Of a stretch of 64,000 nucleotides of DNA, positions 30,673 to 39,740 are shown in pieces; within the stretch, counting starts at the first letter, position 1, and every line of letters starts with the position of its first letter. The stretch spans positions 26,001 through 90,000 of the forward strand of contig JAIUPN010000016.1 in NCBI GenBank assembly GCA_020160755.1, given 5' to 3'. Under the pieces are notes generated by a model that saw nothing but the letters and a program-made list of their open reading frames with translations, was not told the origin of the DNA and ran no database searches. Source of the DNA: Pseudomonadota bacterium (GTDB lineage: Bacteria; Pseudomonadota; Alphaproteobacteria; Sphingomonadales; Sphingomonadaceae). The position numbers and the translations under genes are program-made.

Positions 30673-32265
30673 CTAGTTGCTGATCTGCACCCGGATCTTT
30701 GAAAAGTCGCCGATCGCGAGGTCGGCCTTGTCGATCGTCACCACCAGATTGTCGCCGTCGCCGAATCGCCGGCTCATCAGACCGCTGGTCGGCAGCTCGA
30801 TCAGCACCGCGTCGCGATCTTCGTCAAAATCGGCGATGTGACGAAAGGGCTCGTGGCCCATAGCCGCCATCTCACGCGCCGCGAGCTCCTGCCACCAGGG
30901 CTCGTAAAAGGCGCGCGTCGGGGCCGAAAGATGGTCCGGGTTGGCGCACCATGCATGTTTGGCGCGATCGAACAGCATCGTCTGATAATCATGGACCCAA
31001 AGGTCCGCGTCAGCGCGGTGCGTGGTCAGCGGCAGGATGATCGTTTCGGTCCGTTCGACGCCCGTTTCGGGGTCGATCGTGCGAACCGCCGCGGCCCAGC
31101 GGATCGCGTGCAGCGCCGCCATCACCGCCGTCGCGTCGCCCGCTGCAAAGGTGTCGCGCGCGGCGCTGTCGTGGACGATGGCGATGATTTCGCGCGCGCG
31201 ATCAACCGCTTCGTGATTGATCGCCACACGGCGCTTCGCGTCGTCTGCATCTTCGTCGCTTGCAGCGGCGGGGGGTGCATCTTCGCGTGCCAACTCGCCC
31301 AGCCGCATTTCGAGCAGCGCGACCATCGCAGTCGTGCTTCCCCAGTCGAAGGGATGGAACGCGGGGTCGGCGATGTCGTAGCCGCGATCATATAGCGCGC
31401 GGCCGGTTTCGTCCGCGTCACCCTCCTCGCGCGGATCGGCCTCGCCGGGTCGGACCGTGACAAGGTCGACGGGCCATTCGGGGAAGGCGCGGATGGCAAA
31501 GGGCGCGAGGTCGCCGGTGCCGAGGCCGCCATAGGGGCCGAACCAGCCCTCGGGATCGTTGAGCGTGAAGGGCGGTGCGACCCGGGTGCCCGCTTCGCGC
31601 AGGTGCAGGACGCGCATATTCTGTTTGCGTCGATGGATGAAGAAGGCGAGCGTGCCGTCGCGCGGCCCCAACCCGCCCCAAAGAGCGCGCGGCAAGCCGG
31701 CGCAATCGATCTGGGTAAGGAAATCGGCGGGCTGATCGTCGATCTTCGGCCATTCCGTTCCCGCGGGTAGCCGCGGACGGCCGCCGATCCAGCTGGTCGT
31801 CGATATCGCATCGCGCGGCGGGATCTGCGGAACGAGCCGCAGCGTCACCACTTCGGCGTGCGGCTTTTCAAGTCCGGTGGGCGGCGGCGCGGAGGCGGCA
31901 CCGGATTTCTCCAGCCGGACAACCTGTCTTTCGACGTCGGCCACATGTGATTCGAGCGCGGTTTCGACCGCAACGGGTTCGACTTCAGGCGGCGGCGAGA
32001 CTGGGGCGTCGCCCCATTCGATCGCGGGCGGTTGTTCGAGCGGCGCCTTGCCGCTGACGCGCGCGAGCCGCGAGGGGGCGATTTCGACATGCTCCGGTTC
32101 GGGCTTCGTCCCGCGTGAAAGACGCGGCAGGCGGCTTTCACGCGGCGTTCGCGGCGCCGCGTGTGCGGTGCGGGGGCGGCGCAGCCACCAGATCGCGAAG
32201 GCGATCGCGAGGAAGGCCAGGGTAAAGAGGACCAGCTTCAACGCGGCCGATTCGACCTGGTTCAT
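30673..32265 (-). CDS. membrane-anchored DUF1963 (YwqG-like) protein
   Basis: A 530-residue protein. One N-terminal membrane helix (about 8-28) is followed by a basic and proline-rich linker (30-150). A DUF1963/YwqG region starts at S-W-I-G-G-R-P-R-L-P-A-G-T-E-W-P and includes D-F-L-T-Q-I-D-C-A-G-L-P. DUF1963 function is unknown. The topology puts the large domain on one side of the membrane, and the linker suggests a flexible tether. It lies between phaB and hemH on the same strand, with no clear operon link (120 and 90 bases away). Confidence 0.82.
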   Translation of the reverse strand: MNQVESAALKLVLFTLAFLAIAFAIWWLRRPRTAHAAPRTPRESRLPRLSRGTKPEPEHVEIAPSRLARVSGKAPLEQPPAIEWGDAPVSPPPEVEPVAVETALESHVADVERQVVRLEKSGAASAPPPTGLEKPHAEVVTLRLVPQIPPRDAISTTSWIGGRPRLPAGTEWPKIDDQPADFLTQIDCAGLPRALWGGLGPRDGTLAFFIHRRKQNMRVLHLREAGTRVAPPFTLNDPEGWFGPYGGLGTGDLAPFAIRAFPEWPVDLVTVRPGEADPREEGDADETGRALYDRGYDIADPAFHPFDWGSTTAMVALLEMRLGELAREDAPPAAASDEDADDAKRRVAINHEAVDRAREIIAIVHDSAARDTFAAGDATAVMAALHAIRWAAAVRTIDPETGVERTETIILPLTTHRADADLWVHDYQTMLFDRAKHAWCANPDHLSAPTRAFYEPWWQELAAREMAAMGHEPFRHIADFDEDRDAVLIELPTSGLMSRRFGDGDNLVVTIDKADLAIGDFSKIRVQISN

Positions 32266-32354
32266 CGCGTATCTCCAAGGGGCGCGGCCGCCGTTTCGGC
32301 GCCGGGCCGGAGGAATTTAGCGCATGGACCTAAACAGTTGGTAAGCGGCGACGG

Positions 32355-33350
32355 TCAGCGCCAGCCCGCGAGTTCGCGGCGCACCAGCGCTTCGATCATC
32401 GCCGATCCCGGCGCGCCGGCGTTGAGGCAGCCGAGATAGGCGAAGCGCTTGCCGCCCGCCGCCTCGAACTGGTGCTTGCCGCGGATCGCAAGCTCCTCGA
32501 GCGTTTCGAGGCAGTCGGCGGCAAAGCCCGGCGCGAAGATGGCGACGCTCTGCCCTTCGCGGCCCAATTGTTCGAGGCGCGTATCGGTCGCGGGTTCGAG
32601 CCATTTCGCGCGGCCGAAACGCGACTGGAACGCGACCTCGACCGGGCGGCCGAGCGCGTCGGACAGCAGGCGCGCGGTCGCCTGACACTGACAATGATAG
32701 GGATCGCCCAGATGCAACGTGCGCTCGGGCATGCCGTGAAAGCTCGCGAGCAGGACGTCGGGCGTGAAATCGAGCGTGGCAAGCGCCGACTCGACCGATG
32801 TTTTCAGCGCACCGAGGTAGGCGGCATCGTCGTGATACGGCGGCAGGAAGCGCAGCGTCGGTTGCCAGCGCAGCGTCTTCAGATGGTTGCCCACGGCGTC
32901 GACCACCGTCGCGGTCGTCGCGGCGCAATATTGGGGGTAGAGCGGCGCGATGAGGATGCGACGGCATCCCGCCGCCATCAGCGCGTCGATCGCCGGACCG
33001 ATGGCTGGCTGCCCATAGCGCATGGCATGGGCGACTATCGCCGCGTCGCCGAGCGCCGCCTGCAGCGCCTCGCTCTGCGCGCGGGTGATCGCGGCCAGCG
33101 GCGACCCTTCGTCGGTCCACACCTGTGCATAGGCGTGCGCCGACTTTTTCGGGCGGGTGGTCAGGATGATTCCGCGCAGGATCGGCTGCCACAGGATTTG
33201 CGGGATTTCGACGACGCGTCGGTCCGACAGGAATTCGGCCAGATAGCGCCGCACCGAGCGCGCATCGGGCGCGTCGGGGGTGCCGAGGTTGACGAGCAGC
33301 ACGCCGATGCGCGGCGTCGTCACGTGCGGATGGTCGGACGGAAGGGTCAC
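32355..33350 (-). CDS. hemH: ferrochelatase
   Basis: A 331-residue enzyme inserting Fe2+ into protoporphyrin IX, the last step of heme synthesis. It shows the N-terminal G-V-L-L-V-N-L-G-T-P-D-A-P, the metal-binding histidine in A-S-F-H-G-M-P-E-R, and Y-H-C-Q-C-Q-A-T-A-R-L. Length is typical for bacteria. Its start overlaps the end of the molybdopterin oxidoreductase gene by four bases (ATGA), so the two are co-translated; no functional reason is evident. Confidence 0.96.
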   Translation of the reverse strand: MTLPSDHPHVTTPRIGVLLVNLGTPDAPDARSVRRYLAEFLSDRRVVEIPQILWQPILRGIILTTRPKKSAHAYAQVWTDEGSPLAAITRAQSEALQAALGDAAIVAHAMRYGQPAIGPAIDALMAAGCRRILIAPLYPQYCAATTATVVDAVGNHLKTLRWQPTLRFLPPYHDDAAYLGALKTSVESALATLDFTPDVLLASFHGMPERTLHLGDPYHCQCQATARLLSDALGRPVEVAFQSRFGRAKWLEPATDTRLEQLGREGQSVAIFAPGFAADCLETLEELAIRGKHQFEAAGGKRFAYLGCLNAGAPGSAMIEALVRRELAGWR

Positions 33351-35635
33351 AGCGGGTCCGCCGACAGGGGAATGCGGCGGATGCGGCGGCCGGTCGCGGC
33401 GTACATCGCGTTGGCGATCGCGGGCGCGACGACGGGTACCGCGATCTCGCCCAGCCCGCCGGGTTCGCGGTCGCTATCGACGAATTCCACGATGATCTGC
33501 GGCGTCTGCGACAGGTCGGGCAGGCCAAGCTGCCCGAATTTGCGCGCCGTCGCGACGCCGCCTTCATAGTCGGTGGTCGCGCCGACCGCGGCGGCGAGGC
33601 CGAAGATCAGCCCGCCCTCGATCTGCTGGCGCGCGACCGCCGGATTGACGAGGCGCCCGGCGTCGACGACCGCGACCAGCTGTTCGACCTGCAACCCCCG
33701 GTCGCTCTGCCGTGCGGTCGCCATCAGCGCGATATGGCTGCCGCGCATCGCGTGACAGGCGAGTCCCTGCGCGGTGCCCGCGAGGCCGCCTTCCCAGCCG
33801 CCAAGGCTGGTCGCGGTGAGCAGGCAGCGCGCGAGGAGCGGCGCGTTGCCGAGCATCGCCATGCGATAGGACAGCGCGTCGGTTCCCGCGCGCGCCGCCA
33901 TTTCGTCGACGAAGCATTCGGTGAAAAAGGCGGTGTAGCTGTCGGCGTTGCCGCGCCAGCGCCCGGTCGGCAGGCCGATGTCGGCGGGACAATGATCGAC
34001 CGCGCGGTGGCGGATGGCGTAGCTCGACGCGGCGCCTTCGACTGCGGCGGCATCGGCGTTGCCCGCCGCGGCGCGCTGCGCGACGTCGGCCGGCGCATTG
34101 TCGAACAGCCGCGCGCGCACCTCGTGGTTCGTTGGCGGCACCGCGATGCGTGTCACCAGCGCGTCGATCCCTCCGGCGGCGTCGAGCGTCGCGGTCAGCT
34201 TCGCCCGCGCCGGCGCGCGCGGCGGCAGGCGCATGATCTCCTCGGCGCGCGACCACGCAAGCTGGACCGGGCGTTTGATCTGCAGCGCGATGATCGCCGC
34301 CTGCACCGCGACGCTATGGTCGAGGCATGCGTCGAACGATCCGCCCGCCATCATCGGGAACAGCGTGACACTCGCGGGTGCCAGCCCGGTCGCGGCGACG
34401 ATCGCGTCGCGGCACTGCGCGGGGGCCTGCGTTGCGACCCAGATGCGGAGGCCGCTGCCGTCGGGCGCTGCGGTCGCGGTGCGCGTTTCCACGGCGGCAT
34501 GGAGCGCGGGGGCGACGGCATATTCGGCCGCGACTTTGGTGCGCCCCTCCATCGCTTCGCCGACATCGCCTTCGCTCGAGATGCGATAGCCGTCGCCCTT
34601 CAGCGCGGCCTTCAGCGCCTTGTCGATCCGGTCCGACGAAATCGGCGCGCCTTCGGTTTCGAACACCGGCGCGAAGCGGTCGAGCGCGCGGTTCGCCGCC
34701 CACCAGTTGCGCGCGACCGCCGCAACCCAGCGCTCGTGCGTGACCACGTGGAGCAGGCCGGGCGAGGCGAGCCCCTTCTGGCGGTCGATGCCCTTCAGCC
34801 GCGTGGTGCCGAGCGGACCCTGGCGGATCGCGGCGAACACCATGTCGGGCAGGCGGATATCGCCCGCATAATTGGCCGACCCGTCGACCTTTGCCGGCAG
34901 GTCGATGCGCGTGAGTTCCTTGCCGTAGAGCGGATCGGCGCTGCTCGCGCGGTAGACGGGTTCGGCGGGCGGCTCGAGCTGCGCCGCCGCGGCGGCGACA
35001 TCGCCGAAGCGCAGCCGTTTCTTGCCGAAGGTGACGAAGCCGTCGTGGGTGTCGCATTGTTCCCAGTCGGCGTCCCAGCGCTTCGCCGCTGCCATCATCA
35101 GCAGCACGCGCGCCTGTGCCGCTGCGGCGCGGCACGGTCCCTCGAACATGCGCACCGACGAACTGTTCGCGGTGAGCATCACCGCGTGGCGTACCGCCCA
35201 TTCGCGGCGCACCCAGCTGCGCACGTCGGACACGAAGTCGGGGACCCCCGCGCGCGGCATGAAGACGGCGCTATCCTCGTCGACGAGCAGCGTGTTGGTG
35301 TAGAGCGGGTTGATCGGCGCGGTCTCGACCGCGATCGTCCGCCAGTCGGCGCCGAGTTCGTCGGCCATGATTTGCGGCAACAGCGTCGTGACGCCCTGAC
35401 CCATTTCGCATTGCGGGACGATCGCGCTGATATGCCCGTCGTCGCCGATCTTGAGGAACGCGTTGAAGATATGTTCGTCAGGTGCTGCGGTCAGGTTCGG
35501 CCGGTATTCGCGCGGCCACAGACTCCATGCAATCGCAAGTCCGCCCGCCGCGGTCGCGCCGACCAGCATCTGGCGGCGGCTGACGTGCGGCAGGCGCGAT
35601 TTATCTTTCCCCACAGTGTCGCGAATGCCGGCCAT
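33347..35635 (-). CDS. Tat-exported molybdopterin-binding oxidoreductase subunit (xanthine dehydrogenase/IorB family), orphan
   Basis: A 762-residue large subunit with a twin-arginine signal (S-R-R-Q-M-L-V-G-A near residue 20), then P-Q-C-E-M-G-Q-G-V-T-T-L-L-P-Q-I, the substrate/cofactor segment of isoquinoline 1-oxidoreductase beta-like enzymes. It continues through the aldehyde-oxidase-type domains to G-G-L-G-E-I-A-V-P-V-V near the C-terminus. Such subunits bind molybdopterin-cytosine dinucleotide and normally partner a small [2Fe-2S] subunit. None is in the window, so the electron acceptor is unclear. Downstream, hemH overlaps it. Confidence 0.9.
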   Translation of the reverse strand: MAGIRDTVGKDKSRLPHVSRRQMLVGATAAGGLAIAWSLWPREYRPNLTAAPDEHIFNAFLKIGDDGHISAIVPQCEMGQGVTTLLPQIMADELGADWRTIAVETAPINPLYTNTLLVDEDSAVFMPRAGVPDFVSDVRSWVRREWAVRHAVMLTANSSSVRMFEGPCRAAAAQARVLLMMAAAKRWDADWEQCDTHDGFVTFGKKRLRFGDVAAAAAQLEPPAEPVYRASSADPLYGKELTRIDLPAKVDGSANYAGDIRLPDMVFAAIRQGPLGTTRLKGIDRQKGLASPGLLHVVTHERWVAAVARNWWAANRALDRFAPVFETEGAPISSDRIDKALKAALKGDGYRISSEGDVGEAMEGRTKVAAEYAVAPALHAAVETRTATAAPDGSGLRIWVATQAPAQCRDAIVAATGLAPASVTLFPMMAGGSFDACLDHSVAVQAAIIALQIKRPVQLAWSRAEEIMRLPPRAPARAKLTATLDAAGGIDALVTRIAVPPTNHEVRARLFDNAPADVAQRAAAGNADAAAVEGAASSYAIRHRAVDHCPADIGLPTGRWRGNADSYTAFFTECFVDEMAARAGTDALSYRMAMLGNAPLLARCLLTATSLGGWEGGLAGTAQGLACHAMRGSHIALMATARQSDRGLQVEQLVAVVDAGRLVNPAVARQQIEGGLIFGLAAAVGATTDYEGGVATARKFGQLGLPDLSQTPQIIVEFVDSDREPGGLGEIAVPVVAPAIANAMYAATGRRIRRIPLSADPL

Positions 35636-35723
35636 GCCCGCTGCTGATAGTCCGCGCGAGTCGGCGAGGCAAAGGCTTTTGGAATGCGCGTCCGCTGGAC
35701 TATAGGTCCGCGCGGGCGCGCGA

Positions 35724-36434
35724 CTATTTCTCCGACAAGGCGAAGTCGACGCGGACCGAAACCTGCGATTCGCTCACTCCCGGATTGAAGGGCGGGGCGG
35801 CCGATTGCGCTGCGACCTCATAATTGGCGGCATCCGCAGCGTAAGGCATGGGCGGAGCATTGTCGCCGCCATCGCGGATCGTGAGCACGCGGTCGATCTT
35901 GAGTCCCGCGGCGCCCGCATAGGCGTCGGCGCGCGCACGCGCGGCGCGATAGGCGGCGGCGTAGGCCGATTTGGTCGCCGCCTCCTGATCGGACACGCGC
36001 AGCGTCGGACCCGACAGGACATTCGCGCCCGCCTGCGTCGTCGCGGCGACGGCTTCGCCCGCCTTGTCGACCGCGCGCATCCGCACCTCGACCTGATTGA
36101 CCGCTTCATATTTGCCCTTGTTGGCGCCCCAGTCGATCCGGTTCACCGTGAGCTGGCGGGTCTGGAGGTCCTTGCCCGCGACGCCGAACGCCTTCAGCGC
36201 CTCGGTTACTTTGGTCATCGTTTCGTTGTTTTTCTGCGTGGCGGCTTCGGCCGACGCCGCGATCGTGCTCACCCCGGCGGTGAAGCGCGCCTCGTCGGGC
36301 TTGGTTTCGGAGCGACCGGTCGCCGAGACCGACAGCAAGGTTTCGTCATGCCCGACCCCGCGCGGGTCGGGTGCCTTTTCGCTGCACGCGCCGAGCGCAA
36401 TCAGCGGGATGAGTATAAGGGTCTGGCAGCGCAT
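35724..36434 (-). CDS. SIMPL-domain (DUF541) lipoprotein
   Basis: A 236-residue lipoprotein: signal with lipobox L-G-A-C (acylated Cys17), then a SIMPL domain (about 30-232) with L-L-S-V-S-A-T-G-R-S-E-T-K-P-D-E-A-R-F and the central coiled region with K-N-N-E-T-M-T-K-V. SIMPL proteins are periplasmic or outer-membrane associated and of unclear function, some linked to oxidative stress or vesicles. ATG 36434 was chosen because the signal peptide starts there; the upstream in-frame part is arginine/proline-rich. The lipoprotein gene upstream (36487) is on the same strand, 52 bases away. Confidence 0.88.
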   Translation of the reverse strand: MRCQTLILIPLIALGACSEKAPDPRGVGHDETLLSVSATGRSETKPDEARFTAGVSTIAASAEAATQKNNETMTKVTEALKAFGVAGKDLQTRQLTVNRIDWGANKGKYEAVNQVEVRMRAVDKAGEAVAATTQAGANVLSGPTLRVSDQEAATKSAYAAAYRAARARADAYAGAAGLKIDRVLTIRDGGDNAPPMPYAADAANYEVAAQSAAPPFNPGVSESQVSVRVDFALSEK

Positions 36435-36486
36435 ATTTTTTCTCCCGTTCGATGCGGGGGGAGCGCATGGCGGGCGAATCGGTTCC

Positions 36487-37083
36487 CTACCAACCCCAGG
36501 GCGCGGGCGGTGGCGCAACCGGCTTCGCATAATCGAACGCGACGCGAAAATGCCGCCCCTGCCGGTCGAGGCCGTAGGTGAAGCCCGCGTCCGTCGTCTC
36601 GACCGACCAGATGTTGGTCGTCGAAACGCCGCGGCCGGTCGTCATGAACATCGCGATCGATTCGACGTCGACGGGGAAAGTCTGGCGCGTCGCAGTCCCG
36701 GCGGCGTCGGTGTCGCCGCCGTAAAGCGTGACCGCGTCGGGCGCGCCGTCGGCGTGGCGATGGTCGTGTTTCAGGCGAAGCCCTGTCGCCGTGCGGCTGA
36801 TGATCCACGTGCGCGAGCGGTCCCAGCCGCCATCGGGGCCGAGCCCGTCGATGTGAAAGGGGATTTCGATCCGGTCCGCCGTGCAATGCCGGATGTGCAT
36901 CACCATCGCCTTGCCGCGCATCTCGGCATCGGCCTCCTGATCGCTCGCGAGGCGGCCAGCATAGGCCTTGCCGCAGCGTGCGGCGAGGGCGTCGAAAAAG
37001 GCGTTTTGGGGATTCGCGTTGGTCGCTGTGGTTGCGCAACCCGCGAGCGCGGTTGCAGCGAGCAACGGCAGCAGCGCTCTCAT
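36487..37083 (-). CDS. lipoprotein of unknown function
   Basis: A 198-residue secreted lipoprotein with a clear signal and lipobox L-A-G-C (Cys16). The mature part includes a C-G-K-A-Y-A-G-R-L segment, M-H-I-R-H-C and R-T-W-I-I-S-R-T-A-T-G-L-R-L-K-H-D-H-R-H, and ends A-P-W-G-W. It resembles conserved sphingomonad and caulobacter hypothetical proteins but I cannot name a family. ATG 37083 overlaps the stop of the CoA-binding gene by four bases, so translation is coupled. Confidence 0.78.
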   Translation of the reverse strand: MRALLPLLAATALAGCATTATNANPQNAFFDALAARCGKAYAGRLASDQEADAEMRGKAMVMHIRHCTADRIEIPFHIDGLGPDGGWDRSRTWIISRTATGLRLKHDHRHADGAPDAVTLYGGDTDAAGTATRQTFPVDVESIAMFMTTGRGVSTTNIWSVETTDAGFTYGLDRQGRHFRVAFDYAKPVAPPPAPWGW

Positions 37084-37505
37084 TTCAGCAGGCCGAGGCG
37101 CGGGATCTCGATCTTGGGGCATCGGTCCATGACGACGGTCAGCCCGGCGGCGTCGGCGCGTTTCGCCGCCGCCTCGTTGATCACGCCGAGCTGCATCCAC
37201 ACCGCCTTGGCGCCATGGACGATCGCCTCGTCTACGGCAGCGCCCGCGCCTTCGCTGTTGCGGAAAATGTCGACGAGTTCGGCGGGCGGCTCGACATTGG
37301 CGAGCGTCGCGACGACCGGCGCACCGTGGATCGTCGACCCGGCGTGACCGGGATTGACCGCGATCACGTCATGCCCCTGCGCGACGAGGAAGGCGAGGAC
37401 GCCATTCGACGGCCGCGCCGGGTTCGGCGAGGCGCCGATCACCGCGATCCGACGCGGCTGGCTCAGCAGGTTCCGGATTTCGGCCTCGTCATTGATCGCC
37501 ATCAT
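37080..37505 (-). CDS. CoA-binding domain protein (YccU-like)
   Basis: A 141-residue protein with a single CoA-binding Rossmann fold: R-I-A-V-I-G-A-S-P-N-P-A-R-P-S-N-G-V, G-H-D-V-I-A-V-N-P, V-W-M-Q-L-G-V, and a terminal D-R-C-P-K-I-E. This is the YccU/DUF4441-like CoA-binding family; the cysteine near the C-terminus is typical. It begins at one of two consecutive ATGs (37505, 37502) overlapping the mrp stop, placing it in a tight mrp - CoA-binding - lipoprotein operon. Role unknown. Confidence 0.88.
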   Translation of the reverse strand: MMAINDEAEIRNLLSQPRRIAVIGASPNPARPSNGVLAFLVAQGHDVIAVNPGHAGSTIHGAPVVATLANVEPPAELVDIFRNSEGAGAAVDEAIVHGAKAVWMQLGVINEAAAKRADAAGLTVVMDRCPKIEIPRLGLLK

Positions 37506-38491
37506 TTGCCCTTTCGTGCTTGCAGCCAGTCGGCCACCTTCGCCGCTATCGCATGGAATGGCTCGCCCGTGGGATCGGTTCCCGCCGCCGGGGGGACGCC
37601 GCCGTCGCTCGCGAGGCGGATACCCATCGACAGCGGCACGCGGCCGAGGAAATCGAGCCCCATCGTGCCCGCGGCTGCCTCGGCGCCGCCGCAGCCGAAC
37701 GGGTCGCTGACCTCGCCGCAATGCGGGCAGGCATAACCCGCCATATTCTCGACGAGGCCGATGATCGGCACATCGGCCTGTTCGAACAGGCTGACCGCGC
37801 GCGTCGCGTCCATCAGCGCGAGGTCCTGCGGGGTCGAGACGATCACCGCACCCGCGGGCTTGTGGCGCTGGATCATCGTGAGCTGGACGTCGCCGGTGCC
37901 CGGCGGCAGGTCGACGACGAGCGTGTCGATGTCGCCCCAGCTTGCGTCGACGAGCTGTTCGAGCGCCTTGCCCGCCATCGGGCCGCGCCAGGCGATCGCT
38001 TGCCCCGGCGCGGCGATCTGTCCGGTCGAGAGCATCGGCACGCCATAGGCGTTGGGGACGGGGGCGAGCTTCGACCCGCGCGCTTCGGGCTTCACGCCTT
38101 CGCTGTCCATCAGGCGCGGCTGCGAGGGGCCATAGATGTCGGCATCGACCAGCCCGACCTTGACGCCGAGACGGTGTAGCGCGACCGCAAGGTTCGCGGC
38201 GAGGGTCGATTTGCCGACCCCGCCCTTGCCGCTGCCGACCGCGATGATCGTCATCGCCTTTTTCTCGGCGGTCATCGCGATGCGCACTTCGCGCACGCCC
38301 GCTTCGGCGAGCAGGCCGGCGCGCAGCTTGTCTTCGAGCGGCTTGCGGTCTTCGACCGCGAGCCCCGACACATCGAGCACGACGGCGAGCAGGCCCGAAT
38401 CGTCGAGCAGGCGGAGGCCCGACGACCGCCCTTCGCTCAGCGCGGCGGCGGCGGTGGTCAGGCGGGCGATATCGGCGCTTTGTTCGGTCAT
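37502..38491 (-). CDS. apbC: Mrp/ApbC-family Fe-S cluster carrier ATPase
   Basis: A 329-residue P-loop ATPase. An N-terminal MIP18/DUF59-like region (about 1-85) is followed by the deviant Walker A V-G-S-G-K-G-G-V-G-K-S-T, switch segment D-A-D-I-Y-G-P-S, and V-D-L-P-P-G-T-G-D. The C-P-H-C-G motif supplies cysteines for the bridging [4Fe-4S] cluster at the dimer interface. It transfers clusters to apoproteins in the cytoplasm. It is first in a leftward operon and divergent from hflK (91 bases between starts). Confidence 0.94.
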   Translation of the reverse strand: MTEQSADIARLTTAAAALSEGRSSGLRLLDDSGLLAVVLDVSGLAVEDRKPLEDKLRAGLLAEAGVREVRIAMTAEKKAMTIIAVGSGKGGVGKSTLAANLAVALHRLGVKVGLVDADIYGPSQPRLMDSEGVKPEARGSKLAPVPNAYGVPMLSTGQIAAPGQAIAWRGPMAGKALEQLVDASWGDIDTLVVDLPPGTGDVQLTMIQRHKPAGAVIVSTPQDLALMDATRAVSLFEQADVPIIGLVENMAGYACPHCGEVSDPFGCGGAEAAAGTMGLDFLGRVPLSMGIRLASDGGVPPAAGTDPTGEPFHAIAAKVADWLQARKGK

Positions 38492-38582
38492 GTCCGCGCC
38501 AGATAGGCATGATTGGCCTGTTTGCCAGCCATTTTCGCGCGCACCCCCTGTTAATCGCGCCCGCCGACCCTATAAAAGCCTT

Positions 38583-39740
38583 ATGAACGACAAGATTGAC
38601 GGCAGCATGGGACGCCGCAGCCCGAGAGGATTGCGGCAATTTTTCCATCAGATCAGCCAGATGGCGAACAGCCCCTGGGGCAGCGGCCCCAAAGGCGGCG
38701 ACGGCGATGGTTCGGGCGACGGCAAGAAGCCCGGCCCGCGCAATCCGTGGGTGACCCCCGATCCGGCCGACCAGCGGCGCGGGCCAAAACCGCGCGGCCC
38801 GTCGGCGCTCGACGAGCTGCTGCGCAAGGGGCGCGGCGGGTTCGGCGGCGGCGGCTCGGGTGGCGGCAGCCAGTTCAATTTCGGCGATTCGGCCAAGCTC
38901 TGGAAATGGGTGGTGCTTGCGCTCGTCGTCGCGTGGGTGCTCTTTTCCTCCTTCCACATCGTGCCGCCCGAAAAGGAAGGCGTGATCACGCGCCTCGGCA
39001 GCTATTCGCGCACCGTCGGCCCCGGCGTGAAGCTGACCTGGCCGGCGCCGATCGAGCGCATCCGGCTCGAAGACGTCCGCGCGATCCGCACGATGGCGGT
39101 CGGTTCGCCGAACGCTACCGACGAGAATTTCGTGCTGACGCGCGACCAGAGCATTGTCGATCTTGCCTATGAGGTTCGCTGGTCGGTGCGCGATCCCGAA
39201 CTCTTCTTCTTCCAGCTTGCCGATCCCGAAGGCACGATCCGCGAAGTCGCCGAAAGCGCGATGCGCGCGACGGTCGCGAACTTCGACCTCGTGCAGGCGA
39301 TCGGCCCCGGCCGCGTCGAAATCGAGGCGCAGGTTCAGCAGCGGATGCAGGAACTGCTCAACCAGTATCGCGCCGGGGTGATGATCCAGGGCATCGCGAT
39401 CCGTCAGGTCGACCCGCCGAGTCAGGTCGACGAGGCGTTCAAGGAAGTCACCGCGGCGCGGCAGGAACGCGAATCGGCGATCAACCTCGCGCGGGCATAC
39501 CAGCAGCAGGTGCTCGAACGCGCCCGCGGCGATACCGCGGCGTTCGACAAGATTTACGAGCAGTACAAGCTGGCGCCCGGCGTGACCCGCCAGCGCCTCT
39601 ATTATGAAACGATGGAGACGGTGTTGTCGAACGTCGACAAGACGATTGTCGAAGCGCGCGGGGTGACCCCCTATCTGCCGCTGAACGAGGTGCAGAAGCG
39701 GGTCAAGGCGCCCGAAGTCACTGCGAAGGGAGGCGAATGA
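38583..39740 (+). CDS. hflK: HflK, SPFH-family modulator of FtsH protease
   Basis: A 385-residue inner-membrane protein. A glycine/proline-rich cytoplasmic N-terminus (about 25-95) leads to one membrane helix (about 105-125, V-V-L-A-L-V-V-A-W-V-L-F-S-S-F), then the SPFH/band-7 domain (I-V-P-P-E-K-E-G-V-I-T-R-L-G-S-Y) and a helical region. HflK and HflC form the large cage around FtsH in the membrane. The start at 38583 lacks a clear ribosome binding site, and an in-frame ATG at 38661 (M-A-N-S-P-W-G) is an alternative. HflC follows with overlap. Confidence 0.93.
   Translation: MNDKIDGSMGRRSPRGLRQFFHQISQMANSPWGSGPKGGDGDGSGDGKKPGPRNPWVTPDPADQRRGPKPRGPSALDELLRKGRGGFGGGGSGGGSQFNFGDSAKLWKWVVLALVVAWVLFSSFHIVPPEKEGVITRLGSYSRTVGPGVKLTWPAPIERIRLEDVRAIRTMAVGSPNATDENFVLTRDQSIVDLAYEVRWSVRDPELFFFQLADPEGTIREVAESAMRATVANFDLVQAIGPGRVEIEAQVQQRMQELLNQYRAGVMIQGIAIRQVDPPSQVDEAFKEVTAARQERESAINLARAYQQQVLERARGDTAAFDKIYEQYKLAPGVTRQRLYYETMETVLSNVDKTIVEARGVTPYLPLNEVQKRVKAPEVTAKGGE

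Noticed and set aside
33734..35647. Open frame of 637 codons antisense to the molybdopterin subunit
   Set aside because: Shadow of a well-supported gene.
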